Shown here: positions 32,809-42,316 of the stretch, one piece after another
Position numbering within the stretch: position 1 is the stretch's first letter
Layout: each line of letters starts with the position of its first letter
Assembly: GCF_022397915.1 (NCBI RefSeq)
Contig: NZ_JAKEUO010000027.1
Coordinates: forward strand, 1-58,094
Length of the DNA: 58,094 nt
DNA from: Vibrio sp. Isolate34
Lineage (GTDB): Bacteria > Pseudomonadota > Gammaproteobacteria > Enterobacterales > Vibrionaceae
Reading direction: 5' to 3'
Notes under the pieces: generated by a model
What the model saw: only the letters and a program-made list of their open reading frames with translations
What the model was told of the DNA's origin: nothing
Databases searched by the model: none
Program-made: the position numbers and the translations under genes

Positions 32809-34029
32809 CTACAGCTTGTTGGTCACGGTGTGACTCCAGCGACGCGCTTCTGTGAGTTCAGTTTTCACCTGTTCCACACTAAGCCCTAAGTCAGCGCAGT
32901 GCTCATCAATCTGCTGCCAATCCGCATGCTCAAAACTCTCTTCAAGGGCAAGCAAGGTACCGTAAGGGCCTTCCCTGCGTAATAGAGCAACCTTGATACT
33001 TTTACATAGCGGCAACTGCTCGACTAAGTTCTCTAACGACAGGTCGAGCAGTGCATCAAGTAGCGAGAACAAACCGATCATAAAGGCTTGCTCAGTGTGC
33101 CCTTCAAACACTTGATAGCGAGACATACGCTGACAAAATTGCGCACGCTGTAGAGACAATCCATACAGCTCTTTCGGCTTTTTATCGGACACATAAGAGG
33201 CGACGGCTAACGAGACAAACATTTTCAGTTTCTCTTGCCCTAGATATACCAAAGCCTGACGAAAAGAAGAGATGGTCACTTCAAGGCGCGGCGACATAGT
33301 ATTCACAAACCGCAACAGCTTATATGAGAGCGCCACATCTTTCGCAACAATGCTTTCCACCCGCTGAAAGTCCACATCGGGCTTACACACCTCTTGGAAC
33401 AGCTCCATAGCAATCACTTGCTCAGGGCTAATGTACTTACTCTTGATGATCTCCGGCTTATTGAAGAAGTAACCTTGGAAAAACTTAAAGCCAGCCTCTT
33501 TGGCTTGCTGGAATTCTTGCTCGGTCTCAACACGCTCCGCCAAAAAGCTAAACTTCTTCCCTTGATGCGCCCTAACTAAATCACACGCTTCATCCAAACC
33601 CATCTGCATGATATCGAGCTTTACGATATGCGTGTATTTAAGGAAACGTTCCCATTCTGGGGTCGAAGTAAAATCATCTAAGGCGATCATATAACCCGCT
33701 TGGTAAAGGTCTTTAACGGCTTCTAATAACTCATCGGTCGGTTGGCAGGTTTCAAGGATCTCAACGACCACCTTGTCTTTCGGCAAGCTCAAAGGCAGCC
33801 GACGAATCAGGCTTTGATAAGGGAAGTTAATAAAGCAGCGTGAAGATGGGATCGAAGGGTTAAGCCCGACCGACAAGAAGTTCTCAACAATCAGGCGATA
33901 CGTTGCTCTGTTAGACTCAATATGCGCTGGATAAGCATTCCTTTCTCCGTCGCGAAACAACAGCTCATAACCAAGCGTGTTCTTGTTACGATTTAAGATA
34001 GGTTGTCGAGCAACGTACGTAGCGGTCAT
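32809..34029 (-). CDS. EAL and HDOD domain signalling protein
   Basis: A 406-residue cytoplasmic protein. The N-terminal EAL domain (about 1-200) keeps YELLFR, FINF, VVVEILE, LDDF, KLDIM and AERVET, but the DDFGxGYS loop is replaced by DDFTSTPEW, so phosphodiesterase activity is doubtful. The C-terminal HDOD domain (about 205-390) follows. Proteins of this YuxH-type architecture act in c-di-GMP or motility signalling; V. cholerae CdgJ is a possible relative (from memory, unchecked). Monocistronic, ending at a terminator, next to the ars operon. Confidence 0.85.
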   Translation of the reverse strand: MTATYVARQPILNRNKNTLGYELLFRDGERNAYPAHIESNRATYRLIVENFLSVGLNPSIPSSRCFINFPYQSLIRRLPLSLPKDKVVVEILETCQPTDELLEAVKDLYQAGYMIALDDFTSTPEWERFLKYTHIVKLDIMQMGLDEACDLVRAHQGKKFSFLAERVETEQEFQQAKEAGFKFFQGYFFNKPEIIKSKYISPEQVIAMELFQEVCKPDVDFQRVESIVAKDVALSYKLLRFVNTMSPRLEVTISSFRQALVYLGQEKLKMFVSLAVASYVSDKKPKELYGLSLQRAQFCQRMSRYQVFEGHTEQAFMIGLFSLLDALLDLSLENLVEQLPLCKSIKVALLRREGPYGTLLALEESFEHADWQQIDEHCADLGLSVEQVKTELTEARRWSHTVTNKL

Positions 34030-34074
34030 TTATTGATAACTCTAATTGGTTTAACTATAACTCTATTGCTTTCA

Positions 34075-34698
34075 CTAAGCTTTGGCGGCAGCCAGCAACG
34101 CGCCGCAGCCCATGAACATACCACCAAATATCTTATTTATCTTACCCATTATACGATCTGAGCGGATAAAGCGTCCCATTTGCGAAGCTAATGAGGTGTA
34201 ACCCAACATAACAACGCTATCAATGAATACAGTTGTCACGCCTAGCACTAACAGTTGCGGTGCTTGCGGCTGTGTCGGGTCGATAAACTGAGGAAACAGA
34301 GCCACCAAAAACACGATAGATTTTGGGTTGGTCAGGTTGATAAGCACAGCATTTCTCAGCAGTTTGCCACTCGATAGCGTTGAGCTCTCTTCAGAAGCCA
34401 CTAAGCTAGAGTTGTCGCGCCACTTTTGGATGCCCAACCAAAGTAGATACACCACGCCCACCCATTTGATAATCGTGAACGCCAATGCAGATTGAGCCAC
34501 TAATGCACCAATGCCCGCTCCCACCAGCATAATGTGAAATGCAAGGCCTAGTTGTAAGCCTGCGATCGATGCGAGTGACTTCTTAGTGCCATAGCTTAGG
34601 CCATTACTGATTGAGTTAACGGTACCTGAGCCCGGAGCCAAACTAAACAAAATCGCCGTGACGACATAAGCAAGCCAAACATGAGTATCCATTTGCAT
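34075..34698 (-). CDS. rhtB: RhtB-type homoserine/amino-acid exporter (LysE family)
   Basis: A 207-residue inner-membrane protein with about six hydrophobic segments. SLAPGSGTVNSISNGLSYG, SIAGLQLGLAFHIMLVG and NLTNPKSIVFLVALFPQF follow E. coli RhtB closely. RhtB exports homoserine and homoserine lactones. It is divergent from pldB, and pldB/rhtB are neighbours in E. coli too, which supports the assignment. Confidence 0.9.
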   Translation of the reverse strand: MQMDTHVWLAYVVTAILFSLAPGSGTVNSISNGLSYGTKKSLASIAGLQLGLAFHIMLVGAGIGALVAQSALAFTIIKWVGVVYLLWLGIQKWRDNSSLVASEESSTLSSGKLLRNAVLINLTNPKSIVFLVALFPQFIDPTQPQAPQLLVLGVTTVFIDSVVMLGYTSLASQMGRFIRSDRIMGKINKIFGGMFMGCGALLAAAKA

Positions 34699-34773
34699 TT
34701 CCTTACTAGTTCTTTAATCTAACAACATTAGTAGCGATAAAGCTCTCACATGCACCAGTTCAGGTAGTTTCCC

Positions 34774-35754
34774 ATGGAAAACCACAGCGCCGCCCCGTTT
34801 TCGTACACGCAAGAACCTCAGTTCGAGCAAGCGATTAAACACCCGATCCCCACTCTTTGGCAACAAAGAAAAGAGGGGTATTTAACATCGTCTGGTAAAA
34901 AGAAACTGTACTGGTGCAGCCTCACCTCAGAGAAGCACAGCAAAGCCATTGTGATTTCAAATGGCCGTATTGAATGCTGCCAAAAATACCAAGAACTCTT
35001 TTATGATTTTTATCAACAAGGCTATGACGTTTATTCATTTGACCATCAAGGTCAAGGCCAGTCGGAACGTATGGTAGCAGACTCTGACATTGGTCACATT
35101 CATGAGTTTGATGATTATGCATCTGATATGTCTGACATAATTACCAGTTTTGACTTAAGTAAATATACCGAGCGTTATCTTCTTGCACATTCAATGGGCA
35201 GTACCATCGCGACTCGCTACCTACAGACTCATCCGGATCACCCGTTTGATAAGGTAACCCTATGTGCACCTATGTTTGGCATCAACACTGAATGGTATCT
35301 AAAACCTATCGCGATGGTTGTTGGACAAGTGCTTACCGCGTATCACGCCAAACCAACTTATGCGCCAGGCCAACAAGCGTATTACTCGAAGCCTTTCGAA
35401 AACAACTTACTGAGCCACAGCCAGGTTCGCTATCAGTGGTTCCGCCGTTTGTATGACGAGTCACCCTCTTTGCAGGTAGGCGGACCGAGCACGCGCTGGG
35501 TGTGGCAAGGGTTAGTGGCAGCCAAGCAAGCCATCCAACAAACTCGTCAGATCAAAATCCCACTGCTTTTGATTCAAGCTGGGGAAGAGAAGATTGTGAG
35601 TAACGATGCTCAAGTGAAGTTCATCAACAAGCTGAAGAAAACCAACTCGGATTGCCAGTTTAAGGTCATCGAAGGTTCTAGGCATGAGGTGTTGTTTGAG
35701 AAGGATGAGTATCGCAATCCAACCTTGGATGCCATTACTCAGTTTTTTGCTTAG
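34774..35754 (+). CDS. pldB: lysophospholipase L2 PldB (alpha/beta hydrolase)
   Basis: A 326-residue alpha/beta hydrolase without a signal peptide. The nucleophile elbow is HSMGS (S140), FDHQGQGQS is the oxyanion-region block typical of monoglyceride lipase/PldB proteins, and the C-terminal EGSRHEVLFE supplies the catalytic histidine. It hydrolyses lysophospholipids at the inner membrane. Followed by yigL, as in E. coli (pldB-yigL). Confidence 0.92.
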   Translation: MENHSAAPFSYTQEPQFEQAIKHPIPTLWQQRKEGYLTSSGKKKLYWCSLTSEKHSKAIVISNGRIECCQKYQELFYDFYQQGYDVYSFDHQGQGQSERMVADSDIGHIHEFDDYASDMSDIITSFDLSKYTERYLLAHSMGSTIATRYLQTHPDHPFDKVTLCAPMFGINTEWYLKPIAMVVGQVLTAYHAKPTYAPGQQAYYSKPFENNLLSHSQVRYQWFRRLYDESPSLQVGGPSTRWVWQGLVAAKQAIQQTRQIKIPLLLIQAGEEKIVSNDAQVKFINKLKKTNSDCQFKVIEGSRHEVLFEKDEYRNPTLDAITQFFA

Positions 35755-35944
35755 CGTTAGCGTGGTAACAAGAAAAGTAACGGACAAAAGAGAGAGGCGC
35801 TAAAGAGGAAGAGAAGTAAGTGAGCTTTGCCCTCTTTTCTTGCGTGAATTTGGCATACAATTTCTAGATAGAGATATTGTATTTCAAAGGGCGCTAGCAT
35901 TAGCTGGTGTCGATATTGGTTAAGCATTTTGCAATGAGGGTTAA

Positions 35945-36772
35945 ATGACTATTCCTGCACTTAAAGATTCCGTGAAAATCGTTGCCTCTGATTTAGATGG
36001 TACGCTTCTGGCTCCCAACCATCAGTTAAGCGATTTTACCAAGCTAACACTCAAGAAGTTACACGACCAAGGTTACACCTTTATCTTCGCGACGGGTCGC
36101 CACCATGTCGATGTTGCGGGTATTCGTGAGATAGCTGGGATTCCGGCCTACATGATCACTTCAAACGGTGCGCGCGTGCACGACCAAAATGATCAGCTAA
36201 TGTATAGCCAGAACGTGCCTCAGGATTTAGTTCAGCCTGTTATTGATGTGGTTCGCCAAGATCCAAACATCTTCATTCACATGTACCAAAATGAAGATTG
36301 GTTACTGGATCGTGAAGACGAAATGCTGGCTAAGTTCCACAGTGAATCTGGCTTTAGCTACAAGCGCTTTGAAGCTGACAACGCACCGAGTGATGGCATT
36401 GCGAAAGTCTTCTTCACACACCCAGAACAAGACCATGAATACCTAGTGACGTTTGAACAAAAGCTAAGAGATACGTTTGGCGACAAACTGAACATCGCTT
36501 TCTCTACGCCTTGGTGTCTAGAAGTGATGGCAGCAGAAGTATCGAAAGGCCACGCGTTAGACGCGGTTGCGAAATCACTGAATCTGACTCTTGATAACTG
36601 CATTGCCTTTGGTGATGGTATGAACGATGCTGAGATGCTGGCTATGGCGGGGAAAGGCCTGATCATGGGCACATCACACGAGAAAGTGATGAAAGCTCTG
36701 CCAGACAATGAAGTGATTGGCAGCAACGCAGACGACGCCGTTGCACACTACTTAGAAAAACACCTACTCTAA
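35945..36772 (+). CDS. yigL: HAD-family (Cof-type) phosphatase YigL
   Basis: A 275-residue cytoplasmic sugar-phosphate/pyridoxal-phosphate phosphatase. Motif I is DLDGTLL (nucleophile Asp), motif II is FATGRH, then a type-IIB cap (about 85-190), motif III SKGHAL with Lys, and motif IV FGDGMNDAEML. Located after pldB with a 190-bp gap; a terminator follows. YigL in E. coli dephosphorylates accumulated sugar phosphates. Confidence 0.93.
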   Translation: MTIPALKDSVKIVASDLDGTLLAPNHQLSDFTKLTLKKLHDQGYTFIFATGRHHVDVAGIREIAGIPAYMITSNGARVHDQNDQLMYSQNVPQDLVQPVIDVVRQDPNIFIHMYQNEDWLLDREDEMLAKFHSESGFSYKRFEADNAPSDGIAKVFFTHPEQDHEYLVTFEQKLRDTFGDKLNIAFSTPWCLEVMAAEVSKGHALDAVAKSLNLTLDNCIAFGDGMNDAEMLAMAGKGLIMGTSHEKVMKALPDNEVIGSNADDAVAHYLEKHLL

Positions 36773-36790
36773 GCAGTCCCAATAAAACAT

Positions 36791-36816
36791 AAAGGCAGCC
36801 AATGGCTGCCTTTTTT
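36791..36816. terminator. terminator after yigL
   Basis: AAAGGCAGCC pairs with GGCTGCCTTT across AAT, followed by T residues; it serves convergent yigL and the EVE-domain gene. Confidence 0.88.
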
Positions 36817-36845
36817 GAACCTTACGCTAAAAGCTTTCTCTAAGG

Positions 36846-37313
36846 TTAGCGAGAACCGAGTACTTCTTTGCTTAAGATGGCCTGCCACTCCTGCTCTGTA
36901 ACAGGCATAATGGACAAGCGATTACCACGTTTCACCAATGGCATTTCTGATAGCTCTGGCATGGCTTTCAATGTTGCTAAAGGAATCAAACGCTCAGTCA
37001 CTCGTACAAACTCGACATCCACCATAATCCAGCGAGGGTTATCAGGTGAAGATTTAGGATCGTAGTAATCACTCTCGGGATCGAATTGAAAATGATCTGG
37101 GTAGGCCTCTCTGGTTACTTTTGCGATCCCCGCTACGCCAACTTTTTTACATGATGAATGGTATATCATCACCAAGTCTCCAAGCTTGACGTCATCACGC
37201 ATCATGTTTCGAGCCTGATAGTTGCGTACACCCTCCCAACAAGAGGTTTTTTGTACTCTAAGAGTCTGAATAGAAAAGGTGTCGGGTTCTGTTTTAAATA
37301 ACCAATATGCCAT
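36846..37313 (-). CDS. EVE-domain protein
   Basis: A 155-residue single-domain protein (YWLFKTEPDTFSI, CWEGVRNYQARNMM, GDLVMIYHS, PRWIMVDV) of the EVE family, related to PUA/YTH folds that bind modified bases in nucleic acid. Whether it reads a DNA or RNA modification here is unknown. It is divergent from the lipoprotein gene with only about 40 bp between starts. Confidence 0.9.
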   Translation of the reverse strand: MAYWLFKTEPDTFSIQTLRVQKTSCWEGVRNYQARNMMRDDVKLGDLVMIYHSSCKKVGVAGIAKVTREAYPDHFQFDPESDYYDPKSSPDNPRWIMVDVEFVRVTERLIPLATLKAMPELSEMPLVKRGNRLSIMPVTEQEWQAILSKEVLGSR

Positions 37314-37352
37314 AATAAATCCAATTAACGGTTGCTCCGAGGAAGATATAAC

Positions 37353-38897
37353 ATGAAGGTAATGAAAAACCCAGTGACATGGCTAGTCGCATTCGCGCTA
37401 CAAGGTTGTGTAACGACGCCAGATACGCCGCAACAACCTGAAGTTCCACCAGCAACCTTGGATGAGCCACTGAGCATTCAACCGCAAACCTTCATCATGC
37501 GTGGTCAAGTTGTGGTTGGCCATGAGAGCAGAACCTTCACCCCTTGTGGTAGCCAGCAACAATACTGGTTAGACTTATCTCCTGAGCTAGCACTCGAGGC
37601 TCAAGGCTTAGCAACCAGACCTTATCAAGCCTTGTATGGTGAGCTCATCGGTCACCTAACGGTACCAAGCCAAACTGGATACAATGCCGACTTCACCGCG
37701 CGCTTCGTGGTTGACCAAGTCAATATCCTCACTGCAGAGAACCCTGCTCGTTGTGACCAACCCTTGCGTTCTACTCGTGTGTTCGGTTATGAACCCTTCT
37801 GGTCAGCGACCTTTGATAAAGACCAACTCAAATACACCAAGATGGGCGAAGAGCCTCAGCGCCTCAATATCGAATCAAGCCGCACCACTCCAAGCACTCG
37901 TGATTACCAACTAGAAGGTCAATCAACGCAAGGCGAACTCAACCTGATCAAAGAAAGCTGTAGCGACGGCATGAGCGACTCTATCTATGGCTGGGAAGCG
38001 AAACTAAACCTTAATGACAGCAAGTACAGCGGCTGTGCAACAGTATCTAACCAAGATCCTACACTGGACTGGAGCGGACTCTACTTCGCAAGCTCAACAC
38101 AAAACTCTGGGTTCTCTATCAACCTAGAGCTCAACGATGACCACAGTGCGATCACGACTTACTCGTACAGCAATGGCGACCCTTCGATTGTTGAACAAGG
38201 CTTCTGGCAACAACTCAACCAAAATCAGGTTCAGGTTGTAATGACTCGCCACCAGCAGCAATACCTGATCTCCGAGCGTATCTTCACACTCGATAACGGT
38301 AAGCTAGTTGCTGAGAAAGAAAAGGTCGGCAACGTTGTCTATCCAATTGCCAATGGCGGTCTGGTGCTATTTGAGGCCAAGAGTGAACAAGCAAAAATGA
38401 ACATGACCACGGCCGTGGATCTAACTGCAAAGCAGGTTAACTCGAGCGATCAACTTGATCCAAAAGTCGACCAAGCGATCCGCGAGTATTTTAAGATCAA
38501 CAACAGCTCACCAGACGATACCAAGTACCGCTGGTTAACCTACGACCTCAACGGTGATGGCAAAGAAGAGCTGTTTGCTCAACTCGACTGGTGTGGTTCT
38601 GGTGGCTGTACACTGCTTATCTTTGAAAACCATCAAGACAACTGGCGCTTCAATAGTCGAGTGACATTGGTTAAGGGCGATATACGCTTAGGTAAGTCGC
38701 AAAATCATGGATGGCAGGATCTTATCTTCAATGTCAGTGGCGGCGGAGCAACAGCTGCAAAACATGTACTGTCTTACACTGGTGTGAGCTACCCACTCAA
38801 TCCAAGCGTTGCTCCTGTTGCAGATAACGCTGACATCAGCGACGTAGTTCTATTTGCAGATGGTATCTCACCAGTACAAAGCGGGGTTAAGCTATAA
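37353..38897 (+). CDS. large lipoprotein (COG3650-like) with EF-hand-like segment
   Basis: A 514-residue protein from the ATG at 37353, which has a GAGGAAG site; the longer frame from 37332 is less likely. Signal peptide with lipobox ALQGC (lipidated Cys near residue 19). The first part (about 40-215, with GYEPFWSATF) resembles COG3650 proteins. The middle (about 225-340, WSGLYFASS) has an NlpE-like feel. The C-terminal part (about 375-500) contains YDLNGDGKEELF, an EF-hand-like Ca-binding loop, plus a CGSGGC cysteine pair. Probably outer-membrane-attached in the periplasm. Function unknown. Confidence 0.78.
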   Translation: MKVMKNPVTWLVAFALQGCVTTPDTPQQPEVPPATLDEPLSIQPQTFIMRGQVVVGHESRTFTPCGSQQQYWLDLSPELALEAQGLATRPYQALYGELIGHLTVPSQTGYNADFTARFVVDQVNILTAENPARCDQPLRSTRVFGYEPFWSATFDKDQLKYTKMGEEPQRLNIESSRTTPSTRDYQLEGQSTQGELNLIKESCSDGMSDSIYGWEAKLNLNDSKYSGCATVSNQDPTLDWSGLYFASSTQNSGFSINLELNDDHSAITTYSYSNGDPSIVEQGFWQQLNQNQVQVVMTRHQQQYLISERIFTLDNGKLVAEKEKVGNVVYPIANGGLVLFEAKSEQAKMNMTTAVDLTAKQVNSSDQLDPKVDQAIREYFKINNSSPDDTKYRWLTYDLNGDGKEELFAQLDWCGSGGCTLLIFENHQDNWRFNSRVTLVKGDIRLGKSQNHGWQDLIFNVSGGGATAAKHVLSYTGVSYPLNPSVAPVADNADISDVVLFADGISPVQSGVKL

Positions 38898-38899
38898 AG

Positions 38900-39496
38900 A
38901 TGAGTAACCAACAAACTTGCAGTGGTTGTGGCTTCACTCACCAGTGTATTTGTCATCGAATACCGAGTACCGAAAGCCAAACCCATGTTGTGTTGCTCAC
39001 TCACGAGAATGAATTGTCACGCGACACCAATACAGGAAAGCTGCTTCAACAATCGCTTGAACAATGCGAGTCGTTCGTGTGGCAACGAAAAATGCCACCA
39101 GCCGAGTTAATAACATTACTTGAAGATGGGACACGACAGCCTTTTCTATTATTCCCAAGTGATGAAAGCGTGGAATGTCAGCAAGCGGTATTGAATAGAG
39201 CTAATGGCCGTGAACCGTTATTCATTATCTTGGATGGCACCTGGCAAGAAGCGAAGAAGATGCTCAACAAGAGCCCGTGGTTACAACCCATTCCACAGGT
39301 TCATCTCGATATTGCCAGCGAATCTTCGTATACCTTGCGCCGTAACCAAGATAGTGGTCATCTGTGCACCTGCGAGGTGGGTGTCGAGCTACTCAAAGCA
39401 TTAGGTGAAGACGAACCCGCGAGATTGATTAACGATTACTATCAGCACTATCTCAAGGTATTCCAAGCCGACAAGAGTGGTCACGCGCTAAAATAG
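38900..39496 (+). CDS. DTW-domain tRNA-uridine aminocarboxypropyltransferase
   Basis: A 198-residue protein of the DTW family, whose members (TapT in E. coli) add the acp group of SAM to uridine in tRNA (acp3U). The N-terminal Cys cluster CSGCGFTHQCICHR probably binds zinc. The DGTWQEAKKM block carries the DTW-type motif (here DGTW), followed by LRRNQDSGHLCTCEV. It starts 2 bases after the lipoprotein stop codon, so the two are probably co-transcribed. TapT itself is likely but a second DTW paralogue is not excluded. Confidence 0.85.
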   Translation: MSNQQTCSGCGFTHQCICHRIPSTESQTHVVLLTHENELSRDTNTGKLLQQSLEQCESFVWQRKMPPAELITLLEDGTRQPFLLFPSDESVECQQAVLNRANGREPLFIILDGTWQEAKKMLNKSPWLQPIPQVHLDIASESSYTLRRNQDSGHLCTCEVGVELLKALGEDEPARLINDYYQHYLKVFQADKSGHALK

Positions 39497-39545
39497 CGAA
39501 GTGCCAATAGTGAAGTACATGTACTTGCGATAAATAGCGATAACA

Positions 39546-39574
39546 AAAAGGGTGAGCCATAAGCTCACCCTTTT
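39546..39574. terminator. terminator after the DTW-domain gene
   Basis: AAAAGGGTGAGC pairs with GCTCACCCTTTT across CATAA; the first FIST-EAL gene ends on the other side. Confidence 0.88.
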
Positions 39575-39643
39575 ATATCTAAATTTAATCCATTGAACAG
39601 GCTAGTGTTTCACGTGAAACGATCTGCAACATAACCTACCCCA

Positions 39644-42130
39644 TCAAAATAGGCGTTTGGGCTCTCCAAAATAATAGCCTTGCAGGTAATCGACACCCAT
39701 ATCCTCTGCGATTCGGCATATTTGCTCGTTATGAACAAACTCCGCCACCGTCTTAGCATTCAGAATCTGACATAAACTCACCAACTGTTGGGCTATCTTT
39801 CGCTGCTTCTTATCTTGATCGATATTTCGAATCAGGCTTCCATCTAATTTGATCACTTGTGGCTCTAACTTCAATATCTCATCAATGTTCGAATAACCTG
39901 AACCAAAGTCATCAACAATAATATTCACGCCAAGGTCACGGAAGTGGTTACACACCTCAATCAAGCGACCATAGTCCTGAATTTGCTCCGTTTCCAATAC
40001 CTCTAAACCGATGCGTTGTGGGTGGCTGATTTGCTTGATCGCTTGCTCAAGATGAAGAATGGTTTTCTCATTGTTGAAATCTTGGGGTGCCAAGTTGATT
40101 GAGAATGAATCGGTCCGCTGACTCATAAAATCAAAGGTGCGCGTAATCATCTGACGGCTTAAGCGAGTATAGAGGTGAGTGCCTTCAATGATGGGTAAGA
40201 ACTTACCCGGAGCAATCAACTGACCATCTTCTTCGATTCGAACCAAGCATTCATAGCTCTCTATCTGATGACTGTGCGCCGAGACTATTGGCTGAGAACA
40301 CGCGACAATGTTTTGATTAAGCACTGCACGGCTGACGCACGACAACCAACCCAACTGTTCTTGGCGATGTTTTTCTAGTTGGATGAGCGTCTTGGCATTC
40401 ACCAAATGTTTGTTCTGACTCACCGCACTGCGACGCGCTTCAATCGCCTTTAGCAATAAGTCATCTATCGAGGTATCAGGGAAATCTCGACGACTCGCAA
40501 CACCCGCACAGATAGACACCGAGAGATAATCAATATCAGGTAATCCGGTAGGTTCGAAATTCACATGCTCGGTTTGATCAGCAAATTCAGAGAAGCGTTG
40601 GTGAATATGTTCTTGGCTTGCCCAGCTATCAAACACCACCGCCCACTCACCAATACCGATACTATAAAGCTGACACCCTTTCTCAAAGAACTGCCACAAA
40701 GCTTTTTGAAAGTACTCGCTCAAATCATGCAGCAGCTTATCACCGACGCGATAACCGTACTTCTCATTGATCTGACCAAACGTCGTTACCTTTAAAGCCA
40801 ACAAGTGACTATCCGCACTCATCCTCGATAACTTCTCTCGCAATACACTTCGATTAGGTAAACCAGTGCGGTGGTCAATTCGATAACTTGCGGTTAATGC
40901 GGTGGCTTGTTGCTGAATCTTGCTGGCCATGCTGTTGTTCATGTCATCAACATCCAGCAAGGCATTACGAATCAGAGAAAACAGAGGAGAGATGTTGGTC
41001 GCTGGTTGTGTTTCTAATGGTTGCACAGCCCTGCCTTCACCTTCTCTGAGCGCGATATACGTCAAGCTATGGTGCAAAATTCGTTGTTGATCAGTCTCTT
41101 GAAAGAGCTCTCCCATGCAGTACACACCATAGGTGTCGGCCAGTTTCTGGAAAACCTCCACCTCTTGGTTGCCATCAATAAAGTCGATACGAGAGGTACA
41201 GTTATATATGAAGAACTGCTCTGGCTTATGAGAAGCAATCTGTTGAACGCCAAGTCGAATTTGTTCCAAGGTCAGCGAAGGATGGTCATAACAGAATCGA
41301 ACCTCTTCACCTACTTGGAACTGACCGCTGAATTCTATGTCTCCACACTCCAGTACCTTAAGTGGTAAATGAATATTCTGCGCTTTGGGGTCGCCCACCA
41401 TTAAGGGAAAGTTATGCAATTGCTCAAAAGGCACTTCGAGGCCATCGGCCAAGTAACGGTTATAGAGATCGCGAACCGGCATACCATCCAATTCCGCTAA
41501 TCGGTTACCTCGAGCCCCTGTGACTCGAAAGGTTCGTCCAATTGGATTCCACTCAGTGTAATAACCCTTGGTAATGGTCAGTTCAACACTGTGTAGCGCC
41601 ACCATCACATAAGCATTTTCATAGCAGATACCATCAAGCATCACCCACCGCCCATTATCTGTGATGGTCGATGCGCCGCCACAGATAGGCAATGAATATC
41701 TCGATTGCTCAAATGCGGCAAACAGCGCTCGGTCATTGATCTGCAAGCGATCAGCAAAACAGATGATGCTTTGAGTACTCTCGTGACATTCAAGCTGCTG
41801 CCACATCGCTTGGCTGTCAGCTTGTGGTTGTTCGCTGTATTTCACAACGCCACAAGTGTAAGACGTCGCCTCAAAGCGAGTGACAATGAGGTACAGACCT
41901 TGATGGAGAATGACACCTTGGCTGATGTAGTGGTTAGCACTACAACCTATCAGTTTGGCATTAGGGAAAGTCGATTGAATCACTTGGCAGGCAGCCAAAA
42001 CCGCACCTTTCTCGAAAGACGAAAACACTTGAATCAGTAGCTTTTCATGTTGATGAAAATCTATCTTTTCCAGTTCACGCCGGGTTTGTTCTATGTCTTG
42101 TATCAGGAGAGAGGTCGACTGCATATTCAC
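39644..42130 (-). CDS. FIST-(degenerate GGDEF)-EAL protein, copy A
   Basis: An 828-residue protein without evident membrane segments. FIST sensor region (about 1-370; N and C parts) of a kind thought to bind small ligands such as amino acids. A GGDEF domain (about 415-560) has GIGEW in place of GGDEF near residue 492, so diguanylate cyclase activity is unlikely. An EAL domain (about 590-828) has ECLVR, SINLAPQD, LEVLETEQ, DDFGSGYSNID, IKLDGSLI and TVAEFVHN all present, so c-di-GMP phosphodiesterase activity is plausible. It is a paralogue of the next gene upstream (42317-44815). Confidence 0.9.
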   Translation of the reverse strand: MNMQSTSLLIQDIEQTRRELEKIDFHQHEKLLIQVFSSFEKGAVLAACQVIQSTFPNAKLIGCSANHYISQGVILHQGLYLIVTRFEATSYTCGVVKYSEQPQADSQAMWQQLECHESTQSIICFADRLQINDRALFAAFEQSRYSLPICGGASTITDNGRWVMLDGICYENAYVMVALHSVELTITKGYYTEWNPIGRTFRVTGARGNRLAELDGMPVRDLYNRYLADGLEVPFEQLHNFPLMVGDPKAQNIHLPLKVLECGDIEFSGQFQVGEEVRFCYDHPSLTLEQIRLGVQQIASHKPEQFFIYNCTSRIDFIDGNQEVEVFQKLADTYGVYCMGELFQETDQQRILHHSLTYIALREGEGRAVQPLETQPATNISPLFSLIRNALLDVDDMNNSMASKIQQQATALTASYRIDHRTGLPNRSVLREKLSRMSADSHLLALKVTTFGQINEKYGYRVGDKLLHDLSEYFQKALWQFFEKGCQLYSIGIGEWAVVFDSWASQEHIHQRFSEFADQTEHVNFEPTGLPDIDYLSVSICAGVASRRDFPDTSIDDLLLKAIEARRSAVSQNKHLVNAKTLIQLEKHRQEQLGWLSCVSRAVLNQNIVACSQPIVSAHSHQIESYECLVRIEEDGQLIAPGKFLPIIEGTHLYTRLSRQMITRTFDFMSQRTDSFSINLAPQDFNNEKTILHLEQAIKQISHPQRIGLEVLETEQIQDYGRLIEVCNHFRDLGVNIIVDDFGSGYSNIDEILKLEPQVIKLDGSLIRNIDQDKKQRKIAQQLVSLCQILNAKTVAEFVHNEQICRIAEDMGVDYLQGYYFGEPKRLF

Positions 42131-42316
42131 ATTAATCGTTGCGTTAATGATTTATTATTGTGCTTATTATAGATAAGGCTTGCACGGAATATTTACGATC
42201 GTCTTACGAATAATGTGAGGTTAGTTAGACATCATTCATTCCACCAAAAAGCAGTCATTAATGGCGTCTGAGCGCTTTTGTATCCAAGGGCTTTCGAATA
42301 CTGAAAGCTTTAACAA

